Shown here: piece after piece, positions 56,202 through 64,000 of the stretch | How positions within the stretch are numbered: position 1 is the first letter of the stretch | Layout: each line of letters begins with the position of its first letter | NCBI RefSeq assembly: GCF_041381155.1 | Contig: NC_091134.1 | Coordinates: 60,605,467 to 60,669,466 of the forward strand | Length of the DNA: 64,000 nt | Origin: Argopecten irradians | Lineage: Eukaryota; Mollusca; Bivalvia; Pectinida; Pectinidae | Reading direction: 5' to 3' | Translations under genes and position numbers: made by a program | Notes under the pieces: model-generated | What the model saw: only the letters and a program-made list of their open reading frames with translations | Database searches by the model: none | Told to the model about the DNA's origin: nothing

Positions 56202-58612
56202 GGACAAATCATGTTGTTTTTTGTCATCTTTGAGTGTGTATTTCCCCCCCCCCCCCATGGAAGATGTACCTGTTTTTCTTTGTGACTGTATTCAAAAGTA
56301 CAAATATGATATAAACACATTGTAATTCAGATTCAAAAGACACAACATAACGTAAAAAGTTACATAATTTTATTCATATTTTCGTAGGATATATCACATT
56401 TATTGAATCATGAACAAATCTGATCATTAATAAGTACATGATAATCAATTTTTAAAAACTATAAAGACTCATAGACTAAAATGATATACCGAATTTTTTT
56501 TTATCTTTTGTTGTTCCTTTATAATCCTAAAAACAGATGATATACCTGTACCTTCAAATAAATTCTATCACTGATTTTTTTCCTATGCAATAACAACTTC
56601 ACCAATGATTTTGTCACACGTAATATTTTCCATGCATTCAAAATTTAAAGCAATAAAAATTATCTCACAAAGACATCTGAGATTAGTAATTGTCTTGATT
56701 CAAAAAGCTGGTATTCTGTTGCAAATACAATGTATACAGTATGTATAGTCAACTATGCTTTTTACAACAAAAATTAGGCCAAGGTCTCAGTTCAATAATA
56801 ATGTGAAAGTCATTTACCTTATATAAAACAATCAAATTACGTTTGGTCAATGTACTCAATATAAAAACAAATTACCGGTTTAGAAATTAATACTGAAAAA
56901 TATGTGAAAAAATCTACAAGAAAGTCTTATATACCAACCACATATAAAAAATGAATGTTACCTCTACTCAATATTACAATTCATGTCATTGTAATTTAAG
57001 GCAGTCTCTCATCAGTATTACAACTAATGCCATTTTAATTCAGTAATTAAATAAGGCAAGAACTTATAAAGTGCCAGTAAAGACACTACATCATATTATG
57101 TAAAACTACATACGTAGTCCCACCCATACAAACACAGCAATGAAACATCAGATATTTTCTGTACCATCATACAATTTAGTTGAGGTTTTCATTACATTCT
57201 AGTTATCTTTTCTTGGAGCAGATATTGATTTTGTAACATTTGATTATAAGAGTTTCAAACAAATAGAAATTAAAAGATGATGGGAAAATCTAGTACCTAA
57301 GAACAGATAAGAGAACAACATGTGTAAGACCATTTGTATTTTAGTGTATCTTAGAGCCTGTACATTCAGAGCAGTTTCTCTATAGTATACACAATATATT
57401 ACGTGGATAAGACCCTTAACAAACAACTTTGGCTTATGGTAAAGTAATGGTCTAATCGTTTTAAGAACATCATTTCTAAATAATCAGTAAAGTATTATAT
57501 GGTATACCAATGCTAAAGTAAAAGGTTTGGGACTGCTGGCAAATAATACTAATTATTAAAACAATACTTACTCAAAACAGAAACACTGTAATGTAGGACA
57601 TACTTGAAACAGCTGGACCACTAAATTATCACCCAGGTGAAAATACAGAACAGGGTCTCCAACACAACTTGGTGTTTGTCGAAAGGACGGATCATTTTAA
57701 CATCAAGAAAGATTACCCATTAAAGAAAAGCTATCACGGTGACTGATAATCAACTTTTAAAAAATACATTATAAGTTTAGGTGGGTAATTACCTCCCCTT
57801 AATGGATAGCCAGCATTTCTTTCAATGCCAATATTTGCAAAATGCAATATTGAAGGTACTGCTTATAAAAGCAGACAAATTATTCATTACAATTTTCCTA
57901 TTGCTGTAAGTGATTACCTTTACAAGTTTAACAACCATCTTGTCTGTTCTTCACATGAATGTTTATACAGGTTTAATATAGTCATAACAACACCCATTAA
58001 CAGTTAAATCTATTAGTTCTCCACTATCACATACTACTATCAAACAAGATAAGAAACAAGAAGACACCAGTACTGCATTCAAATACATTAGAACAAATAT
58101 CAAACGCCTTTAACGATCCTAGAGTATTTATACATTCTAATAAAAAATGACTAGCATTCAGTTTAAAAATCAAAGACTTCTATCTTAAGTAAAAAAAAAT
58201 TAGTATATGGAAGTTATTGAATATAGAGTGAGATTCTGTGTATAATTATAATGATTGTATATGTATACTTGTATACCCTCTCCTGTTACATAATTACATC
58301 AGTACCTTTCCAAAAGTTATATACATCTATATACATTGATACCTTCTGAATAAATCTTTCAGCAGCAGAATCAGTTCTATATATGATAAATCAAACAAAT
58401 ATTTGAATACTTGGAAGTATTTACAGTCATATTTATGTTTGATATGATGCAATAAGGTGTCTTCAAAACACAAAACTATATAATTTTTGATGAAAAACAA
58501 AATGTTCTTTTCAGGTTAGAAGAACAGACTAGCACTTTGTATTGATTAGCACTGATTAGATGTTTAGTTCTGATTTCCTCCCAATCTCCTCTCATTCCCC
58601 TAATATCCAATC
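56202..58612. other. Gene-free DNA downstream of ALDH16A1-like gene
   Basis: AT-rich DNA, probably holding the 3' UTR of the ALDH16A1-like transcript at its right end. A poly-C run lies at about 56245. No other feature was recognised, and no poly(A) signal was chosen. Confidence 0.5.
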
Positions 58613-61600
58613 TTAGTTAGCAAATGTGTCTCCCATCGGAATCCAGATGTTTTTACACTGTACAGACTGGTATAAGAACTCTTCACCCTCGCCTTGTTCT
58701 GAGTCTTTCCAGTCACGATCCAGCCCGTAATTTACCCACGTTCTCTTCACATTTTCGGCCGAGGTATACTCCACAAATCCTGACCCCTCCGCGCTGCCGA
58801 AGTACCACATGGACTGGACATCCTGATGTTCTACCAGATACTTAGTCAGGTGGTCTTTGTCTCCCGTCAGAATATTCACGACACCGCCAGGCAGATCAGA
58901 CGTATCAAATATCTGTGGAAAAAACAGGTTTACAGTTTATATCATTGACTTCAGGATATTTATAGACCACTGACATGACATACAATACATATACATGCAG
59001 ACATGTTAACCTTTGGTGACCAAAAAGAGGTAGATTTTTGACTCAAAAGCGGTAGCATTGCACGCGGCATTTTTCGCGGCGTGTCAGAGATATACAATAT
59101 CAATAATAAGCAAAATAATTACAAAAGCATATTTTGTTAACAAATTATGTTTTAACTTTGATTATTACCATAGGCCTTAATTGGTTGCTCATTTTGCATT
59201 TTTAATGTTAATTAAGGCTTACATTACATTTAGAAGATGAAAAAAAGATGCCAATAAATATATTGTATACTTTTATTTAAATGCTATTTATCAACTTTTT
59301 TAAATATACATTTTGTCTACTTTTTTTCACTTTTTTTTATACATACTGGACTCATTCTCTTTTGATTTATGCAAGAAAAAATACAAATATTTGTTTCTAA
59401 AATTTACACGAATGTTCTAGAGAAATAATCCCCCTGCAAAAAAAATAAGTTTTTATTTTTTAGTAAAATCCTGATTTTTTTTCACCAAATCGGCTCTTCT
59501 ATATGAGAATCACCCCATTCCAAAATGGCAGCCATTACGATTGCACTGCTTAGGCCTATTACTTTCAGCACACACTATATACGCCTATTTTACATTAAAA
59601 ACGTGAGTAATTAATTTCAATTATAAGTAGTGTTTGTTTTTGAAATGATGCTTACTTGTTTTAAGCACAAAATTGATTGAAAGGCCAGATGATTGTTTCC
59701 TTACGGTAGGCCTACGTAATACACATCGTTACACTCAGACACAAGTGACACCACCAAGCCAAGGTGGAACTAGCCCCAGGCTGCTAATTAGCACCAGTGG
59801 GTGTTGGCATGGAGTGTTCACACCTCCTTTGTTTACTTAATTATCAAGCCAGTCCCCCTACTCTGTCTGGTATGCATTTTGAAGCCGCCATGGCAGCCCC
59901 AACTGACTATAAAAATTTCAGAAATTGGAAGAAAAAAAATTAAGAAGATGTTTTGCAGAAATCGGAATATTTGGATATTAAAGCGGTAGGCGGAACATCA
60001 GCCTCAAAAGCTGTAGACTTCCGCCTGAATCGGTAGGGTTAACATGTCTGTACAAGTAATAAACAATCATGTTAACATTATTCCTGAAAAAGCCGAAATG
60101 GTTAAACTACATTTTCAAGGGCTGAGGTGTTTATAATCAAATCTTATATGTGCTCAACTCAAAACAGAGACTCAATCAGCACTCAGAAGATCTTCCATCT
60201 TGTTGACAGAAGAGGGACAAAAAGACAGAAACAGAAGAGCTACAAATCAAGTGATCAGAAGATACCTTCTAGAAGTAGGAGAGGGCAAATCTAGTTAGGT
60301 TCACAAGTTTACACTGAAATAATTAAAATCAATTCATCTGAAAAACAAAACCATCTTATATGAAATACCTCTCAGTGGTGAAACAAGAGGCCCAAGGGCC
60401 TTAATGGTCATCTGACTACCTGGTATTAGCTGTACAGGAAATTAATTAGATCAAGGGTCATTCATTGAAATAAGGTCAAGGTCATTCATTTTCACAACTT
60501 TGGTCACCCTTTATCCCAGCATAACACGGGGCAAATATGAGTATCCTGAACCTTACAGTTAATGAGAAAAAGTTGTTCAAAGATTTTAGCCTATTTGACC
60601 CCTGTGACCTTGAAAGTAGGTCAAGGTAATTCATTTTCTCAACATTGGTCACCCTTTATCCCAGCATACAACAGGCCAAATATGAGTACCCTGTACCTTT
60701 CGGTTAGTTAGGTGAAGTCGTTCAAAAATTATAGCCAATTTAACCCCTGTGACCTTGAAAGTTGGTCAAGGTCATTGATTTTAACAATTTTGGTAGCCCT
60801 TCATCCCAGCATACTACAGGCCAAATATGAGTTCTTTGTTCCTTATGGTTAATGAGAAGAAGTCGTTTGAATGAAAAGTTTACCCACGGGGCATGACGGA
60901 CGACGATGGACGGTGCATGATGACTATAGGTCATCATGACCGTTCGGGTCAGATGACCTAAAATGATACATTATTATTTCCTTTAGTTTCCTATAATGGA
61001 AATTTTATGGTGGTGATTTTTAACAAATATCATTCTTGATTGATATAATTTCTCAATACTTTATTCAGAGTAGCATTTAAGCCTCCTTACTGTATCATAC
61101 TTTTGATTGGCTGTTCCACATGATAATGTAACATCGCCATACCTGATAGAGATCCAGAGCAGAGATTGGATACTTCTGGCTAGGGACGATGACGATTGTG
61201 TTGCCCCTGACAACGGCCGGGGCGAACAGGGACACAAAACCAAGGAGAGGGTAGTCATCTGGACAGGCAATGCCGATCACACCCACAGGCTCGTGGATTT
61301 TTACTGTGGCCCCATAAAGGGTTGTCTCCTGTTCAAGGTCAAAAGGGGTAGATATTTTATAGTTTTCATTTCAAATTTTAATTCCATACTTATTCCATAA
61401 CCAGCTTTTAATTCTTGGTGAAATAGAAGGAAAACATTTTATTGTAAAACTAGTTTGATTTCTTTGTTGGATGTATGACTAAAGCTTGGAACAAATCTCT
61501 ACACTGAAATATATATATATGTGAGGTCCATCACATGCTTTGAACAAAAGGATTATGTATATTGTATGGTTGCTTTTTAACATATAAAATCTCCTTCCTG

Positions 61601-64000
61601 TCTTTAAATACTGTAATAGGCATGTCACAGACAGGTAAGACTAACCTGGACATTTCCACCATATTTATCACAGTAAGCGCCCCAGTGGAACAGACGTTTT
61701 ACCGACAGGTCTACTTCAGTACGACACTCGTCTAGGGTCTGCCCTGTCATTTGACTGATCCTCGTAGCCACTTCATCCCGTCGTAACTCCAGGTTCTCAG
61801 CCATGTAGTATGTGATCTGAGCTCGGTTGTGAGCTGCTCTCTTACCCCACCTAGTCATAAATAAAACAATTCTTATGAAATGAAATCTAAGAATTTAAAA
61901 CAATTTCTTTCCACTATCAAATCTTTTAAGTTAAAAGCCAAGAACTTTGCAATAGACTGGACAAAAGCATCATATTGTGGCAGTAAAATGACAACAAAAT
62001 GCAAGATCCTCCAAGGTTTTCAGGACAGTATTAAACTGAATATCCTTGGCTAGCAAAGTTGATGCTACATGAGCTACCTCGACTGTTTCTATAACAAGAG
62101 GCCCAAGGGCCTTAACAGTCATCCGACTACCTTGGCAATAATCATATAGGAAATTAATTAGATATAGTGTCATGGTAGCCATCTTTGATTTGGGATCAAC
62201 CAGAGATGTAACAACACTTTGGATTTCGGATCAACTTGAAAAATAACAACACTTTGTCGGGACCATGTCAGGATCATTTCATGCAAGTTTCAGCCAAATC
62301 GCACCGATAGAACTTGAGAAGAAGTTCAAAATGTGTTTTCAAAATGGCGACAGTGGCGGCCATCTTTGATTTTGGATTGACCCGAAAAATAACAACACTT
62401 TGTCGGGACCATGTCAGGATCATTTCATGCAAGTTTCAGCCTAATCGCACCTGTAGAACTTGAGAAGAAGTGCGAAATGTGTTTTCAAGATGGCGGCTGT
62501 GGGGGCCATCTTGGATTTCGATCGACCCGAAAAATAAGAACAGATGACCTAATTAACAGTGCCTACCCGTGGAATGCTTTATGAGCTACCTAGACTGTGT
62601 CTATAATTAACAGTGCCTACCCGCGGAATGCTTTATGAGCTACCTAGACTGTTTCTATAATTAACAGTGCCTACCCGCGGAATGCTTTATGAGCTACCTC
62701 GACTGTTTCTATAATTAACTGTGCCTACCCGTGGAATGCTTTATGAGCTACCTCGACTGTTTCTATAATTAACAGTGCCTACCCGCGGAATGCTTTATGA
62801 GCTACCTCGACTGTTTCTATAATTGACAGTGCCTACCCGCGGAATGCTTTATGAGCTACCTCGACTGTTTCTATAATTAACTGTGCCTACCCGTGGAATG
62901 CTTTATGAGCTACCTAGACTGTTTCTATAATTGACATTGCCTACCCGCAGAATGCTTTATGAGCTACCTCGACTGTTTCTGTAATTGACATTGCCTACCC
63001 GCAGAATGCTTTATGAGCTACCTCGACTGTTTCTATAATTAACAGTGCCTACCCGTGGAATGCTTTATGAGCTACCTCGACTGTTTCTATAATTAACTAT
63101 GCCTACCCGTGGAATGCTTTATGAGCTACCTAGACTGTTTCTATAATTAACTGTGCCTACCCGCGGAATGCTTTTTGAGCTACCTCGACTGTTTCTATAA
63201 TTAACTGTGCCTACCCGCGGAATGCTTTATGAGCTACCTAGACTGTTTCTATAATTAACTGTGCCTACCCGCGGAATGCTTTATGAGCTACCTAGACTGT
63301 TTCTATAATTAACTGTGCCTACCCGCGGAATGCTTTATGAGCTACCTAGACTGTTTCTATAATTAACAGTGCCTACCCTGGGAATGCTTTATGAGCTGCT
63401 TCGACTGCATTTCTGACGTCTTTCCTGTTACCCTCACCAACATGACCTACGACCTTTCCATTAGCACCAACCACTGCCCTTGCATAGGGAGCATCAGGTC
63501 TCTTCTGTGCACCGCCATAGTACATCTTGTAGGTCCTGTCAATTCTGTAACCAAGATGATATTACATATGATCATGAATTCTTTCTGATATTGCAGATTA
63601 ATGTTATTGTGCTTTGACATATACCAAATATATAAAATGTATCAATTCTGAGCGTTACACATAGAAGCCTCAACACAGCTCAATTATTAATGTATAATTG
63701 ATACCCAACATCAAATTAACAGATTCATTTTACGCTTTTAGTAATGGACTTATCAAATTAATCTGACTGTCAGAAGAATATTAGGAATCCCTTCAATTCA
63801 CAGACAATGTATGCCTTGCGACGTCACTAATCCCTGAACTCCTTTCTTACCCTGGCATGTTAACCCCATCCATGCTGATGTTGGTATCCTGTCCTTCCCC
63901 TATAGTAGGGCGCTGAGCCACAGTCGAACCAAACTTTTTTATGTCAAGGGCAATCTTTGGTGGCCTCGGTCGATCTTCCCAGGTAGGCCGGACATATTCA
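58613..64000 (-). CDS. ALDH16A1: ALDH16A1-like aldehyde dehydrogenase family protein (3' part)
   Basis: The last five exons of an aldehyde dehydrogenase family 16 protein: 63851-64000, 63377-63544, 61646-61850, 61143-61328 and 58613-58912 (stop TAA at 58613-58615). They give about 335 residues in frame. ALDH16 proteins carry a full aldehyde dehydrogenase domain and a second, shorter one. The window encodes the C-terminal part, with NMPG/IDRTYKMYYGGAQKRPDA, then VGEGNRKDVRNAVEAAHKAF, HEPVGVIGIACPDDYPLLGF, LPGGVVNILTG and the end KNIWIPMGDTFAN. These are cofactor-binding-type ALDH segments. I see no catalytic Cys motif in this part, as expected for the second domain. Function in molluscs is not known. 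The gene continues beyond 64000. Confidence 0.88.
58998..60052. mobile_element. Putative non-autonomous DNA transposon in the last ALDH16A1 intron
   Basis: The left end gcagacatgttaacctttgg and the right end gggttaacatgtctgtac are inverted repeats. Inside them ctcaaaagcggtag (left) is loosely mirrored by ctcaaaagctgtag and aagcggtaggcgg (right). It is about 1.05 kb with no coding capacity. Confidence 0.6.
60382..60962 (+). mobile_element. Non-autonomous repeat-bearing element, family 1, copy 3
   Basis: It starts aacaagaggcccaagggcct and ends ccgttcgggtcagatgacct-aa, with a hairpin (atgaccgttcgggtca) near the end. It holds about two to three core units of roughly 145 bp (ggtcaaggtcattcattttc, tttatcccagcata, ttcaaagattttagcctatt). 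These are the complement of the units in 23071-24635. It lies in the last ALDH16A1 intron. Confidence 0.8.
62094..62551 (+). mobile_element. Non-autonomous repeat-bearing element, family 1, short copy 4, inserted in array C
   Basis: It starts acaagaggcccaagggcctt and ends cagatgaccta. The interior has two to three units of about 145 bp (aacaacactttgtcgggacc, atgtcaggatcatttcatgc, aatggcg/aagatggcgg), similar to 24240-24540. Left of it is the fragment atgagctacctcgactgttt-ctata of an array C unit, and right of it the next unit resumes (attaacagtgcc). The element therefore split a unit with no evident target duplication. Confidence 0.82.
62554..63376. repeat. Exon-border minisatellite C: about 15 copies of an ALDH16A1 exon end plus splice donor
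   Basis: A 54-bp unit is repeated about 15 times, plus a split copy left of 62094. On the minus strand each unit carries a copy of the end of exon 63377-63544 (cagtcgaggtagctcataaa, gcattcc), then the donor GTAGGC. Copies differ from the true exon at several shared sites (CGCGG for CCAGG, GTAGC for GCAGC), so the array has been homogenised apart from the exon. The array sits just downstream, in gene orientation, of the real donor at 63376. Confidence 0.93.

Overview
This is a piece of animal nuclear DNA. The genes are broken into short exons by AT-rich introns with GT/AG borders, and the spaces between are full of short non-autonomous DNA transposons, tRNA-derived SINEs and minisatellites. 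The SINE body, the repeats ending in 'ggcccttgggcctcttgtt'-type hairpins and the TIR elements are of kinds familiar from bivalve molluscs. I infer a bivalve, perhaps a scallop or oyster, but cannot name the species from sequence alone. No prokaryotic features, no retroviral or LTR elements and no CRISPR array were seen.

Layout, left to right. (1) Positions 1-19463, minus strand: the first 29 coding exons (1302 codons, in frame at every junction) of an adenylate kinase 9-like protein that runs off the left edge. (2) 19464-20375: a short head-to-head promoter region. (3) 20376-22819, plus strand: a complete four-exon ENPP4/5-type ecto-phosphodiesterase of 510 residues. (4) 22820-34174: gene-poor DNA with several transposons, SINEs and a 65-bp minisatellite. 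(5) 34175 to about 54480, minus strand: a complete CTP synthase gene of 15 coding exons (611 residues) plus one non-coding first exon, with introns swollen by four tandem arrays. (6) 54500-58612: gene-free DNA with small elements. (7) 58613-64000, minus strand: the last five exons of an ALDH16A1-like gene, continuing beyond the right edge.

Three of the four genes act on nucleotides. AK9 moves phosphates among nucleotides, ENPP cleaves nucleotide or phosphodiester substrates outside the cell, and CTP synthase makes CTP from UTP. Whether this neighbourhood means anything is unknown.

The most unusual signal is in the tandem arrays. Three independent minisatellites, two in the CTP synthase gene and one in the ALDH16A1-like gene, abut a real exon and carry in each unit a copy of that exon's edge together with its splice site. 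The result is about 74 copies of a splice acceptor in CTPS intron 2, about 30 copies of a donor in CTPS intron 4, and about 15 copies of a donor in the ALDH16A1-like gene. These amplified exon borders are described separately under findings.
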